NCBI GenBank assembly: GCA_017999645.1
Contig: JAGNLJ010000008.1
Span: 61,214 to 125,213, forward strand
Direction: 5' to 3'
DNA: 64,000 bases
Origin: Alphaproteobacteria bacterium
GTDB taxonomy: Bacteria > Pseudomonadota > Alphaproteobacteria > Micavibrionales > Micavibrionaceae
The notes under the pieces: generated by a model
The model's input: only the letters and a program-made list of their open reading frames with translations
Told to the model about the DNA's origin: nothing
The model's database searches: none
Made by a program: the position numbers and the translations under genes
Shown: positions 8,443 to 18,260 of the stretch, one piece after another
Layout: every line of letters begins with the position of its first letter
Numbering within the stretch: the stretch's first letter is position 1

Positions 8443-9507
8443 ATGAAAAAATCGTCTCACTGGTTTTTGGGCGGGCTGGTTTTCACCGCCACGCTTGGCG
8501 TCGTGCTTTCGGCGCTCGCCTTCTGGTGGGCGGGGTGGCAGTTCCAGAAACCCGGCCCGGTGAAGGAACCGATGCTGGTGGAAATCCCGAGTGGCTCGGG
8601 CCTGCGGGCCATCGCCGCGCAGCTTGAAACCAGCAGCGTCATCAATAATGAATTCATATTTATCTTCGGCACGACGATCCTCGGCGCGCAGGGCGATATG
8701 AAAGCCGGAGAATACGAAATCCTGCCCGCCGCCAGCGCCAGCGATATCATGCAGATGATCCGCGACGGACGCATTTACGGCCGCCGTATCACGGTACGCG
8801 AAGGACTGACTTCTTTTGAAATCATCAACCTCGTGAACAAGCTGGATGATTTAGAGGGCACGGTTACGAACACACCGCCGGAAGGATCGCTCCTGCCCGA
8901 GACCTATGATTACAGGCTGAAAGAAAACAAGCAGGATGTCGTTACGCGCATGCAGGACGGCATGACCAAAGCGATTGAGGAGCTCTGGCCAACCCGCGCG
9001 CAAAGCCTTCCCTTCAGCACGAAAGAAGAAGCCGTCATTCTCGCCTCGATCATCGAAAAGGAAACCGGTGTGCCGTCGGAGAGAAAACGCGTGGCCGGGG
9101 TGTTCGTCAACCGCCTGAAAAAAGGCATTGCGCTGCAGACCGACCCGACCGTGATTTACGCCCTGACGAAGGGCCAGCCGAAGAACGAAGGCAAGGGCCC
9201 ACTCGGGCGCCGCCTGTTGAAAAAAGACCTGGAGTTCGATTCACCCTACAACACCTACCTGCATCCGGGCCTGCCACCGGGGCCGATTGCCAACCCGGGC
9301 CGCGCTTCAATCGAGGCCGCGCTGCAGCCGGAAGAGCATAATTTCATCTATTTCGTGGCCGATGGAAAAGGCGGTCATATTTTCTCCGAGACGCTTGCCG
9401 AGCATGAGAAAAATGTTTCCGAATGGCGCATCATCCGCCGCGAGAAAGAAAAACAAGCTAAGGAAACTAAAAAAGAAGAGGCCGCCGAACCGACAGCAGG
9501 CGAATAA
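8443..9507 (+). CDS. mltG: Endolytic peptidoglycan transglycosylase MltG
   Basis: Inner-membrane lytic transglycosylase that cleaves nascent glycan strands. The 354-aa protein has one N-terminal membrane helix (about residues 8-28), a LysM-like region, and the YceG catalytic domain with the Glu in IIEKETGVPSERKRVAGVF, then LQTDPTVIYAL and SPYNTYLHPGLPPGPIANPG. A charged Lys/Glu tail of ~20 residues is added. It is translated directly after fabF; the fab-mltG order is common in proteobacteria. Confidence 0.96.
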   Translation: MKKSSHWFLGGLVFTATLGVVLSALAFWWAGWQFQKPGPVKEPMLVEIPSGSGLRAIAAQLETSSVINNEFIFIFGTTILGAQGDMKAGEYEILPAASASDIMQMIRDGRIYGRRITVREGLTSFEIINLVNKLDDLEGTVTNTPPEGSLLPETYDYRLKENKQDVVTRMQDGMTKAIEELWPTRAQSLPFSTKEEAVILASIIEKETGVPSERKRVAGVFVNRLKKGIALQTDPTVIYALTKGQPKNEGKGPLGRRLLKKDLEFDSPYNTYLHPGLPPGPIANPGRASIEAALQPEEHNFIYFVADGKGGHIFSETLAEHEKNVSEWRIIRREKEKQAKETKKEEAAEPTAGE

Positions 9508-10107
9508 TTATTCGTCGTCGTCTTTTTTAGTCGGTTGCTGATACATCGAGCGGCCGCCGGGGCTGCTGGTTCCCAATCCCGGTCCATGAATATGCGGCAC
9601 ATTGAGGTTGGGAATGATTTTGTGTCCTGCCTCCAGCGCGTGACGCCTTGCGAGGTGCGGCGCGAATTGCAGGTTCGTGGGGCTGGACGCGCCGAGAACG
9701 CAGCCCATGGTTTTTTCATCGCCAAGATCGTCGCGGTGTACAGGCTGGCCCATCGTGCACCGTTTCACGAAATTGTTGAAAGCCTGCAGCGGGTTTGCTG
9801 CCTCGCGTCCCGGGCGCAGCATTTCGCCGCGGTAAGGATCATCTAAAAACATCAACGGCACCTGGTAGGCCTGCGCGATATTGCCATTCTTGATTGCGCC
9901 GACATGAATGTGCGCATTGGCGTCCAGCGCGGCAAAAAAATCGCTTTCGACTGGGATATTGAATTCAAGGTAATCGGAATCGGCATATTCAAGGGTGAGG
10001 ATGCCGCTCTTGTTGTCGAGCACCACGCCGATGGCTTTTTTGACGAAATTGCCGTTGGCAATCAGCCCGGCTTCGCCTTCGCCCGTGAATAAAAGATCAA
10101 TATCCAT
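9508..10107 (-). CDS. Hypothetical protein, 199 aa
   Basis: Soluble protein with no signal peptide or membrane segment. The first ~110 residues are predicted beta-rich; the C-terminal half is loop-rich with several His (HIHGPGLG) and ends in an acidic DDDE. I do not recognise the family. It is convergent with mltG, their ends adjoining at 9507/9508. Base composition matches the chromosome. Confidence 0.65.
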   Translation of the reverse strand: MDIDLLFTGEGEAGLIANGNFVKKAIGVVLDNKSGILTLEYADSDYLEFNIPVESDFFAALDANAHIHVGAIKNGNIAQAYQVPLMFLDDPYRGEMLRPGREAANPLQAFNNFVKRCTMGQPVHRDDLGDEKTMGCVLGASSPTNLQFAPHLARRHALEAGHKIIPNLNVPHIHGPGLGTSSPGGRSMYQQPTKKDDDE

Positions 10108-10199
10108 GCGGATTCACACTCTCATTTGCCCGTAGGCGGGCCGCTTGCGTCCTGATATAACATTTTACCAGATTAACCACGGAATAAATATAGACCACA

Positions 10200-12140
10200 A
10201 TGTGCGGTTTTACAGGCTTTATTAATACATCTTCACAGGCGCGGCGCTCCGATATGCAGGCCCGTGCCCGTGCCATGGCCGATACTTTGCGCCACCGTGG
10301 GCCGGACGATGGTCAGGTCTGGATGGATGACGAAATCTCGCTGGTTTTTGCGTTCCGCAGGCTGGCGATCATCGATCTTTCGGCGGAAGGTCGTCAGCCG
10401 ATGGTGTCGGCAACCGGGCGTTACACGATTGTTTTTAATGGCGAGATTTATAATTTTTTAAAGTTGCGCAAAGAACTTGAACGTGCAGGTGTGCAGTTTC
10501 GCGGGCGCAGCGATACGGGAGTTATTCTTGCTTCTGCGGAACATTGGGGCCTTAACCAGACGCTGCAGAAAATAAACGGCATGTTCGCATTCGTTGTCTG
10601 GGATAAAAAAGAGCGCAAAATTCATTTCGCGCGCGACCGTCTCGGTAAAAAACCGCTTTATATCGGCTGGGCGAACGATGCGCTGGTATTCGGTTCGGAA
10701 CTGAAAGCGTTGCGCGCGCACCCTGATTTTGAAGCAGAGATAAATCCCAAGGCGCTCTCCCTTTACCTGCAATACGGATTCCTGCCCTCGCCCGCCTGTA
10801 TTTACAAAAATGCCTGGAGCCTGCCGGCCGGATCGCGCCTGACATTATCAGTCCCTAACCTAGAAGCCGGGACGAATTTAAGCACGCATATGGAGCCTTA
10901 CTGGCAACATGCGCATGCGATGGAAGATTCGCGCTCGAAAAAAATTCACGCAAGCGATGAAACTGTCATCAAAGAATTCGAGGAATTGCTGACCGAATGC
11001 GTGCGCGACCGGATGATTTCAGACGTGCCACTTGGCGCGTTTTTATCAGGCGGCATCGACAGCTCCAGCGTCGTGGCGCTGATGCAGCATCATTCCGGCC
11101 AGTCCGTGAAAACCTATACGATCGGTTTTCGCGAAGCGGGATTTGATGAGGCGGCACATGCGGCAAAAATCTCTGCGCATCTGGGAACGGATCACCATGA
11201 GCTTTATTTAGGCGCACAGGATGCATTAAATGTCATTCCGCGCCTGCCAGAAATTTATGACGAGCCGTTCGCCGATATGTCGGCGATTCCAACTTACCTC
11301 GTTTCCGAATTCGCACGGTGTGATGTAACCGTGGCGCTGTCGGGAGATGGCGGCGATGAAATGCTGGGCGGTTATAATCGCCATGTCACAGGCGCCAAGC
11401 TCTGGAACCGTATAAAATTCCTGCCCAAGCCTGTGCGGGCCGCACTTGGTGGTGCAATTAAAAAACTGCCGCCTGAGCGCTGGGATAGGCTGATTCAATC
11501 CCGCCCGCAGGCCGGGACGCTGATGCATAAGGCTGCGAATTTTCTTTCGATGAACGCGCAGGAAGAAATTTATCAAAACCTGCTGAGTTCGTGGCACGAA
11601 CCGCCTGTGAAAAATGCCGGGCAGGCAAAAACAATTCTCAGCGACAGCGCCTTCCAGCCGCCTGCCGGGCTTTCCTTCGCCGAGAAGATGATGTATTGGG
11701 ACGCGCTGTTTTACCTGCCCGGCGACATCCTGACGAAAGTCGACCGCGCGAGCATGGCGTCATCGCTTGAGGCGCGCGCGCCGCTGTTAGACAGGCGCAT
11801 TTATGAATATGCGTGGCGGTTGCCAGCTCAATTCAAGATAAGAAACGGTAAAGGCAAATGGCTTTTGCGTCAGGTTCTGAAACGTCACGTGCCTGAGGAA
11901 TTATTCGAGCGGCCCAAGCAGGGCTTCAGTGTTCCGGTCGGAGAATGGCTGCGCGGTCCGTTAAAAGACTGGGCAGAGGATTTACTGTCGGTAAAAAAAC
12001 TTGGGCGTCATGGCCTTCTTGATGCGCCCCCGATCCGTTCGGCATGGGCTGATCATCTCGCCGGACGGGGATCGAACGCGCAAAAACTCTGGACTGTCCT
12101 GATGTTCCAGGCCTGGCATGAACGCTGGATGAAGGGCTAA
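10200..12140 (+). CDS. asnB: Asparagine synthetase-like glutamine amidotransferase
   Basis: The 646-aa product has an N-terminal class II glutaminase domain with nucleophile Cys2 (MCGFTGF) and the RHRGPD loop, then a synthetase domain with the PP-loop SGGIDSSSV, and the APLLDRRIYEYAWRLP region. It could make asparagine from aspartate and glutamine. The glycosyltransferase three bases downstream suggests instead the polysaccharide-linked AsnB type that amidates sugar acids, as seen in exosortase/EPS loci. The two roles cannot be separated here. Confidence 0.85.
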   Translation: MCGFTGFINTSSQARRSDMQARARAMADTLRHRGPDDGQVWMDDEISLVFAFRRLAIIDLSAEGRQPMVSATGRYTIVFNGEIYNFLKLRKELERAGVQFRGRSDTGVILASAEHWGLNQTLQKINGMFAFVVWDKKERKIHFARDRLGKKPLYIGWANDALVFGSELKALRAHPDFEAEINPKALSLYLQYGFLPSPACIYKNAWSLPAGSRLTLSVPNLEAGTNLSTHMEPYWQHAHAMEDSRSKKIHASDETVIKEFEELLTECVRDRMISDVPLGAFLSGGIDSSSVVALMQHHSGQSVKTYTIGFREAGFDEAAHAAKISAHLGTDHHELYLGAQDALNVIPRLPEIYDEPFADMSAIPTYLVSEFARCDVTVALSGDGGDEMLGGYNRHVTGAKLWNRIKFLPKPVRAALGGAIKKLPPERWDRLIQSRPQAGTLMHKAANFLSMNAQEEIYQNLLSSWHEPPVKNAGQAKTILSDSAFQPPAGLSFAEKMMYWDALFYLPGDILTKVDRASMASSLEARAPLLDRRIYEYAWRLPAQFKIRNGKGKWLLRQVLKRHVPEELFERPKQGFSVPVGEWLRGPLKDWAEDLLSVKKLGRHGLLDAPPIRSAWADHLAGRGSNAQKLWTVLMFQAWHERWMKG

Positions 12141-12143
12141 CGC

Positions 12144-13256
12144 ATGAAGCTCCTTTATATTCTCGCTGAAACGAATGATTTCTGGTCTTCGCGCCTGCCC
12201 TTGGCTTTGGCCGCAAAAGAAAAAGGCTGTGAGATTCATTTGGCCGCGCCCGGCGCGGCGGATGATCTGGTATTAAGGGAATTCGGGTTTCACGGGCATG
12301 ACTTGCCGCCTGCGCGGAATGGTTTTTCCATTTTCGCCGCCATTAAAAGCATTTTTTCGATCAAAAAATTACTGCGTAAGCTCAAGCCGGATATCGCTCA
12401 CACTTTTACGCTTAAATATTCCCTGCTCACAGGCCTTGCGTCGTGCTGCTCTAAAAACACAAGACATGTCTTTACGATTGCGGGCCTCGGTTATCTTTTT
12501 TCAGCAAGCGGTATAAAATCAAAAATTCTTCTCTGCATCGCCTCGCCGTTTTTAAAATGTGCGCTGCGCAAGGCCGAGACAGTGACATTTCAAAATTCAG
12601 ACGACATGCAGATTCTTACGTCCCAAAATTTTGTGCGGTCCGAGAACGCCGTTTTGATCCGGGGTTCCGGCGTCGATTTGCAGAAATTTTCGCCGCGCGG
12701 CGATGCAGAATCTAATCCACCGCTTGTGCTGCTGCCCACCCGCCTCATCCATAACAAGGGCATATCAGTCTTTATCGCGATGGCCGAAATCCTCAAAAAA
12801 CGGCAGATTCCTGCGCGTTTCCAGGTGGCCGGCGGGGTCACAGAGCACAACCCTCTCGCCATCACCAAGCTAGAGATGGAACGCATGGTGGCAGGCAGCG
12901 CCGTGGAATGGATCGGGCGCGTCGATGACATGCCTGCGCTTTACGCACAAGCCACACTTATCGTCTATCCGTCATGGTACCGCGAGGGAATCCCCCGCGT
13001 GTTGCTAGAGGCCGCCGCGTGCGGCAAGGCCATCGTAACGACTGATCATCCCGGTTGCCGCGACGCGGTCATCCATAATGAAACCGGTTTTCTGGTGCCG
13101 GTGAAAAACGCGGAAGAAACCGCCAACGCAGTCGAGGTAATTCTTAAAAACCCGGCCTTACGCAAAGAGATGGAATCGGCGGGCCGCGCGCTGGCTGAAC
13201 GGGAGTTCGGTATCGATAAAGTCGTTACGCAGACAATGAAAGTTTACGGGTTTTGA
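12144..13256 (+). CDS. GT4-family glycosyltransferase
   Basis: A 370-aa GT-B enzyme likely to transfer a sugar from a nucleotide donor to a lipid-linked glycan. The N-terminal half is Rossmann-like; the C-terminal half has LLPTRLIHNKGISVFI, the donor-binding PSWYREGIPRVLLEAAACGK segment with the EGIP and E-x7-E pattern, and GFLVPVKN. It resembles WcaL/PglA-type retaining transferases. It starts three bases after asnB, so the pair forms an operon for surface polysaccharide. Acceptor and linkage are unknown. Confidence 0.85.
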   Translation: MKLLYILAETNDFWSSRLPLALAAKEKGCEIHLAAPGAADDLVLREFGFHGHDLPPARNGFSIFAAIKSIFSIKKLLRKLKPDIAHTFTLKYSLLTGLASCCSKNTRHVFTIAGLGYLFSASGIKSKILLCIASPFLKCALRKAETVTFQNSDDMQILTSQNFVRSENAVLIRGSGVDLQKFSPRGDAESNPPLVLLPTRLIHNKGISVFIAMAEILKKRQIPARFQVAGGVTEHNPLAITKLEMERMVAGSAVEWIGRVDDMPALYAQATLIVYPSWYREGIPRVLLEAAACGKAIVTTDHPGCRDAVIHNETGFLVPVKNAEETANAVEVILKNPALRKEMESAGRALAEREFGIDKVVTQTMKVYGF

Positions 13257-13287
13257 CTTTCCTTTTCGGTTCTGGCTTACTTGCCTT

Positions 13288-13869
13288 ATGAGTCGTAATT
13301 CCGAATACAGCCTCACGGGAAAACTTCTTCTCGCCATGCCGGGTCTGGGCGACCCGCGTTTTTACCGCGCCGTCATTTTCATGTGTGCGCATGACGAAAA
13401 AGGCGCGATGGGCCTTGTGATCAATCATGTTCTTCCCGGCATCGAATTTTCAAGCCTGATGGACCAGTTGAAAATCTCATCGGACATAAAATTCGATATG
13501 AATAAATTCAAAACACCCGTCATGTGCGGCGGCCCGGTCGAGGGCGCGCGCGGGTTCATCCTGCATTCCCGGGACTTCACCCAGAAAGACACGGTGCCGG
13601 TCGGAGATTTTTATGGCATCACAGGGACTGTCGAAGCATTGAAGATTATTGCGGGTGGCGGCGGCCCCAATCATTTGCTGTTCATTCTCGGCTATGCGGG
13701 CTGGGGTCCGGCGCAACTCGACCAGGAAATTCAGGACAATTCATGGCTGGTCTGCGATCCCGATCCGGCCATAATTTTCCACGCCGACCCCGTAGAAAAA
13801 TGGGAACTCGCCGTGCAGAAACTCGGCTTCGATCCGGGCAGATTGTCATCTGAATCAGGCCGGGCCTAG
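13288..13869 (+). CDS. YqgE/AlgH family protein
   Basis: A 193-aa member of the YqgE/AlgH (DUF179) family. It shows LTGKLLLAMPGLGDPRFYRAVIF near the N-terminus, GAMGLVINH, the GGPV turn and the GYAGWGPAQLDQEI signature. The biochemical role of the family is not settled. Its last bases overlap the convergent M16 peptidase gene. Confidence 0.92.
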   Translation: MSRNSEYSLTGKLLLAMPGLGDPRFYRAVIFMCAHDEKGAMGLVINHVLPGIEFSSLMDQLKISSDIKFDMNKFKTPVMCGGPVEGARGFILHSRDFTQKDTVPVGDFYGITGTVEALKIIAGGGGPNHLLFILGYAGWGPAQLDQEIQDNSWLVCDPDPAIIFHADPVEKWELAVQKLGFDPGRLSSESGRA

Positions 13870-15128
13870 GCACGCAGCCTTTTTTCGATCTTCTCGTAGC
13901 TTTCGAGATTTTTAAGCGGGCCGAGTGCCGAAATCGTCGGGCGTGTTGCGAAAATTTTCTGCGCTATGTTACGCACCGCATTCACATCCACGCAATCGAT
14001 CATGTTGATGATATAGCCGATATCGACCGGCTGGTTGCGATAGACAAGATATTTGGCTTGTTGATCCGCACGCGTCATCATCGATTCCTGGCCAATGAGA
14101 ATGCCGGATTTGATCTGCGCCTTGGCACGCTCCAGCTCAGACATAGTCAGCGTATCGCCGACGCGCAGGACTTCGCCGCACACGACGGGTACAAGTTCCT
14201 TCAAATCTTCAGGCCCTGTCCCGGCATAAATCGCGAACTGGCCGCTGTCGGTGAAGCCGGAATGGAAAGAATAAATCGAATAAACCAGCCCGCGCTTTTC
14301 ACGGATTTCCTGGAATAACCTTGAGGACATACCACCGCCGAGCAACGTTGAAAGCGTTTGCGCGGCATAATAATCCGGGCCGAGGCGCGAAACGCCCTCA
14401 AAACCCAGCACGAAATGGCTCTGCTCCAGTTCCTTGTCGATACGGATTTCGCCGCCCTTGTAATCCGCAGCAACGCGCTCATAAGGCTTTTCGGCGGGGA
14501 GCTTGCGGAACAGATTTTCCACGCGCGCGACAAAATCCTGGTGGTCGAGATTACCAGCAGCCGAAATCACCGTGCGCTGAGGTGTGTAATAACGCTCGAT
14601 GTAATCGCTGAGCGCCGCACGTTGCATGTTCGAAATATCTGAAGCCTTGCCAAGGATCGGCGCGCCGAGCGTCTGGCCGGGATAGGCGCGTTCGTAATAA
14701 TTATCGAAGACCAGTTCATCGGGCGTGTCGTTGCACATGCCGATTTCCTGCAAGATGACATGGCGCTCACGCTCCAGCTCATCCTCGGGCATCGTCGCGT
14801 TCTGATAGATATCGGCCAGCACGTCGAGCGCGATGCCCATATCGTTTTTCAGGAGATGGATGTGATAACTCGTCATCTCGCGGCTGGTGTAGGCGTTGAT
14901 ATTGCCGCCGACATCCTCGACGATTTCAGCGATTTGCTGCGTGCTGCGGGTCGGCGTGCCTTTGAACAGCATATGCTCGACCATGTGCGCGGCACCGTTA
15001 TATTTCGGGTCTTCGTTGCGCGTGCCTACATTGACCCAGACGCCCAGCGCGACGCTGTGCACGTCGGGAACCGTGTCGGTGATGACCCTGAGGCCGTTAT
15101 CTAGCGTCGTAAACTGGATATGAGACAT
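13866..15128 (-). CDS. M16 family zinc metallopeptidase (processing-peptidase-like)
   Basis: A 420-aa pitrilysin-family protease close to the mitochondrial processing peptidase beta subunit. The inverted zinc motif HMVEH spans His48-Glu51-His52, with the distal Glu in the expected ELERERHVILQEI region. A single M16 unit with intact catalytic residues fits the RPP/YmxG-type cytosolic peptidase found in alphaproteobacteria. It lies upstream of nothing on its strand and follows thrC with a 55-base gap. Confidence 0.92.
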   Translation of the reverse strand: MSHIQFTTLDNGLRVITDTVPDVHSVALGVWVNVGTRNEDPKYNGAAHMVEHMLFKGTPTRSTQQIAEIVEDVGGNINAYTSREMTSYHIHLLKNDMGIALDVLADIYQNATMPEDELERERHVILQEIGMCNDTPDELVFDNYYERAYPGQTLGAPILGKASDISNMQRAALSDYIERYYTPQRTVISAAGNLDHQDFVARVENLFRKLPAEKPYERVAADYKGGEIRIDKELEQSHFVLGFEGVSRLGPDYYAAQTLSTLLGGGMSSRLFQEIREKRGLVYSIYSFHSGFTDSGQFAIYAGTGPEDLKELVPVVCGEVLRVGDTLTMSELERAKAQIKSGILIGQESMMTRADQQAKYLVYRNQPVDIGYIINMIDCVDVNAVRNIAQKIFATRPTISALGPLKNLESYEKIEKRLRA

Positions 15129-15183
15129 GGGATTTATAAATAAGGCACGCCTCGTTCAAAGGCAAGCCCAAGACCCTGTAGAA

Positions 15184-16566
15184 TCAGGCATTTTTGCGGA
15201 TAAAATCCTGCAGTTTTTGCAGGTTACCCGGCAGAATCTCGAATTTTTCCGGGCGGCTCAGGAGGTCGGACAGGTGCGCGGGCAGCTTGGGGCGAATGCC
15301 GGTTGCCTTTTCCACCGCGTCCGGGAATTTGGCGGGGTGAGCTGTGGCAAGGGTCACGACCGGGCCCTTAGAGGTTTTGGCGATTTCCAGCGCGGCTTTT
15401 ATTCCCACAGCCGTGTGCGGGTCGAGAACGTAACCGGTTTCGTCGTGAATTTTTTTGATCGTTTCCAGAGTCTGCGCATCGTCCGTGCGGGTAGCGGTGA
15501 AATCGGCCCTCGCCTTTTTCATCGCATCTTCAGACAGTGAGAATTTTCCGGTGTCCTTGAACTCTTTCATGACGGCGATCAGTTTTTTTGTATCACGCCC
15601 AAGGAGATCGAACAGGTAACGCTCGAAGTTGCTGGAAATCTGGATATCCATCGACGGACTTAATGAAGCATGCGTTTCTTCCGCCTTCATGGTTCCGCTT
15701 TCGAAAAAGCGTGTGAGGATATCATTGCGGTTGGTGGACACGACGAGATTGATCGGCGCGCCCATTTTACGCGCGCAATAACCGGCGAACACGTTGCCGA
15801 AATTTCCGGTCGGCACGACGAAGGTTATACCCTCGCCCAGCTCCAGCGATACCGCGACGTAATATACAATCTGCGCGACAATACGCGCCCAGTTGATAGA
15901 ATTGACCGCCGAGAGATTCATTTCCGCGCGGAATTCCGCGTCATTGAACATATCCTTGACCGCGTTCTGGCAATCATCGAACGTGCCCTGCAGCGCGATG
16001 TTGTGCACGTTCGGTGCATTCACCGTCGTCATCTGGCGGCGCTGCACCTCGGAAACGCGCCCTTGCGGATATAAAATAAAAATATCGACATTGTCAGAAT
16101 GGCGGCAGCCCTCGATCGCGGCAGAGCCAGTATCGCCCGACGTCGCGCCAACGATGGTGACATGGCGGTTATTTTTTTTCAGGACGTGATCGAACAAGCG
16201 TCCCAGAAACTGCAGCGCGACATCCTTGAACGCAATGGTTGGGCCGTGAAAGAGTTCCAGCGCGTAAATATTGTCCCGGATTTTGTGCAGTGGCACGACG
16301 TCTTTATGACGAAAAACTTCCGGGCCGTATGTTTCTTTTAAAATGCCGCGCAGCGTTTCGCGGTCGATGCTGCCGTCAATAAACGGATAGATCACCTCTT
16401 CGGCGATCTCGACATAGGATTTGCCCTTGAGCTTTTTGAAATCCAGCTTCGGCCATGTTTCCGGCACATAAAGCCCGCCGTCCGGCGCAAGGCCTGCCAG
16501 CAGAACCTGTTCGAAACTCTGAGGCGAACCACCGCCGCGCGTGGAGATGTATTTGATCATTATCAA
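15184..16566 (-). CDS. thrC: Threonine synthase
   Basis: PLP enzyme converting O-phosphohomoserine to threonine. The 460-aa protein begins MIMIKYISTRGG and has Lys114 in GPTIAFKDVALQFLG as the PLP lysine, GATSGDTGSAA as the phosphate loop and VPTGNFGN as a second substrate loop. The length fits the longer proteobacterial ThrC class. The start overlaps the pdxT stop by 4 bases, linking a PLP enzyme to PLP synthesis; an ATG two codons later is also possible. Confidence 0.96.
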   Translation of the reverse strand: MIMIKYISTRGGGSPQSFEQVLLAGLAPDGGLYVPETWPKLDFKKLKGKSYVEIAEEVIYPFIDGSIDRETLRGILKETYGPEVFRHKDVVPLHKIRDNIYALELFHGPTIAFKDVALQFLGRLFDHVLKKNNRHVTIVGATSGDTGSAAIEGCRHSDNVDIFILYPQGRVSEVQRRQMTTVNAPNVHNIALQGTFDDCQNAVKDMFNDAEFRAEMNLSAVNSINWARIVAQIVYYVAVSLELGEGITFVVPTGNFGNVFAGYCARKMGAPINLVVSTNRNDILTRFFESGTMKAEETHASLSPSMDIQISSNFERYLFDLLGRDTKKLIAVMKEFKDTGKFSLSEDAMKKARADFTATRTDDAQTLETIKKIHDETGYVLDPHTAVGIKAALEIAKTSKGPVVTLATAHPAKFPDAVEKATGIRPKLPAHLSDLLSRPEKFEILPGNLQKLQDFIRKNA

Positions 16567-17153
16567 GCCGCTTTTTTACCGTATTCGCGGACGAGATTAG
16601 CAAATTCGCTATGCATCGGCGAGGGGTAATCGAGCGTAAGTTCGGGGTGGAAGGTCGTGGCCATATAGCGGCCCTTTTCCACCCAGACGGGCTTGCCTTC
16701 GTATGTGGCCTTTACGGTCACATCGTTCGTGACTTTTGAAATCACCGGCGCGCGGATGAGCGAGACCTCATAGCCGTTGATATCGGCGTGGTGGCTTTCA
16801 AGCTGGCGGCCATAGGCATTGCGCTCGATGCTCATCGGGATCAGGCCGAACGATTTCTGCGCAGGGCCGGTGACATTTTCGGCGATTAAAATCGACCCGG
16901 CACAAATACCCCAGACCGGTTTTTCCGCGAATTGTTTTTTAAGCGCATCCCACAGATCGAACGTGTCGATCAGCTTCAGCATCGTCGTGCTTTCGCCGCC
17001 GGGGAGAATAAAGGCGTCAACTGTTTCAAATTGCTCGGGTGTTTTGACAGCGCGGAATTCACCGCCCGCCGCCTCGATATGTTTTCTGTGAGGTTCGACC
17101 GCGCCCTGAAGGGCCAGAACGCCGATGATGGGCTGGCTTATACCCTTTGGCAT
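16563..17153 (-). CDS. pdxT: Pyridoxal 5'-phosphate synthase glutaminase subunit
   Basis: Class I glutamine amidotransferase supplying ammonia to PdxS. The 196-aa protein shows GVLALQGA, the nucleophile Cys84 in WGICAGSI, and the His-x-Glu of TTFHPELT near residue 179. It lies between pdxS and thrC with 1- and 4-base overlaps, so the three genes are co-translated. Confidence 0.96.
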   Translation of the reverse strand: MPKGISQPIIGVLALQGAVEPHRKHIEAAGGEFRAVKTPEQFETVDAFILPGGESTTMLKLIDTFDLWDALKKQFAEKPVWGICAGSILIAENVTGPAQKSFGLIPMSIERNAYGRQLESHHADINGYEVSLIRAPVISKVTNDVTVKATYEGKPVWVEKGRYMATTFHPELTLDYPSPMHSEFANLVREYGKKAA

Positions 17154-18049
17154 TACCAGCCTCTATTAGCCATCCGCATCGTGGTTTCGATGGTGCCGAT
17201 CTCGATGCCGGGCATCGCGGTTCCCAAACCTTTGGAGGCTTCGAGAACGATTTTCGGGTTGTCGAAATGGGTCGTTGCCTTGACGATGGCTTTCGCGAAG
17301 TTCGCCGGATTTTCCGATTTGAAAATACCGGAGCCGACAAACACAGTCTCTGCGCCGAGCTGCATGCAGAGCGCCGCGTCCGCAGGCGTTGCGATACCAC
17401 CAGCCGCGAAATTCGGCACGGGAAGCTTGCCCAGTTCCTTGACCAGTTTCACCAGTTCATACGGCGCGGCGAGGTTTTTCGCGGCGGTCATAAGTTCGGC
17501 ATCATCGGTAACGGTGAGCTTCTTGATTTCCATGTTGATCTCGCGGAGGTGGCGAACCGCCTCGACGATGTTCCCGGTTCCGGGTTCGCCTTTTGTGCGC
17601 ATCAATGCTGCGCCCTCGCCGATACGGCGCAGCGCTTCGCCAAGATTTTTTGCGCCGCAGACGAACGGAATTTTGAAATCATGCTTGTTGATGTGGAAGT
17701 CCTCGTCGGCGGGCGTGAGCACTTCGGACTCGTCGATGTAATCGACGCCGATGGCTTCCAGAATTTGCGCCTCGGCAAAATGGCCGATGCGGCATTTCGC
17801 CATGACGGGAATAGAAACGGATTGCATGATCTGCTCGACCAGTTCCGGCGGCGACATACGCGCCACGCCGCCTGCCTTGCGAATGTCGGAAGGGACACGC
17901 TCGAGTGCCATGACCGCGACGGCACCTGCATCTTCGGCGACCTTCGCCTGGTCGGCTGTAACGACGTCCATGATGACGCCGCCCTTCAGCATTTCGGCCA
18001 GGCCGGTTTTGATATTGATTACGTTACCCGTTTTGGATTTCTGGGTCAT
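17153..18049 (-). CDS. pdxS: Pyridoxal 5'-phosphate synthase subunit PdxS
   Basis: TIM-barrel synthase that forms PLP from ribose 5-phosphate, glyceraldehyde 3-phosphate and ammonia, in a 12+12 complex with PdxT. The 298-aa protein has Lys85 in [10 protein letters not shown], an Asp in GGVIMDVV, and [18 protein letters not shown] with the second lysine region. This is the DXP-independent route. First gene of pdxS-pdxT-thrC. Confidence 0.97.
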   Translation of the reverse strand: MTQKSKTGNVINIKTGLAEMLKGGVIMDVVTADQAKVAEDAGAVAVMALERVPSDIRKAGGVARMSPPELVEQIMQSVSIPVMAKCRIGHFAEAQILEAIGVDYIDESEVLTPADEDFHINKHDFKIPFVCGAKNLGEALRRIGEGAALMRTKGEPGTGNIVEAVRHLREINMEIKKLTVTDDAELMTAAKNLAAPYELVKLVKELGKLPVPNFAAGGIATPADAALCMQLGAETVFVGSGIFKSENPANFAKAIVKATTHFDNPKIVLEASKGLGTAMPGIEIGTIETTMRMANRGW

Positions 18050-18125
18050 ATCCTTGCAATCTCCGCGTCAATAGGCTGTGGAAGCGCCGTATTTATACAT
18101 ATCCGGCACGGAAATGCAAAGAATT

Positions 18126-18251
18126 GTCATCCCCGGCAGTGAGCGTTAGCGAGCGTGAACGGGGACCCGGGAAAAAGACAGCGGACCCTCGGGTCCGCTG
18201 GCCTTATGGACCCCCGCCGTTTAAGCCTGCTGCGCAGGCCGCGGGGGTGAC
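18126..18251. repeat. REP-like palindromic repeat element
   Basis: About 126 bp between pdxS and the acyltransferase gene, bounded by GTCATCCCC at 18126 and its near-complement GGGGGTGAC ending at 18251. Inside is a perfect 9-bp stem at 18180-18199 with a 2-base loop and other GC-rich arms. This is the layout of the extragenic palindromes beginning GTCATCCCCG common in alphaproteobacterial genomes. It is non-coding. Confidence 0.65.
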
Positions 18252-18260
18252 GAGTTTGAC

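Noticed and set aside
17147..18142. Long plus-strand open frame (331 codons) opposite pdxS
   Set aside because: It is antisense to a clear pdxS gene, has His/Arg-rich low-complexity translation and no domain.
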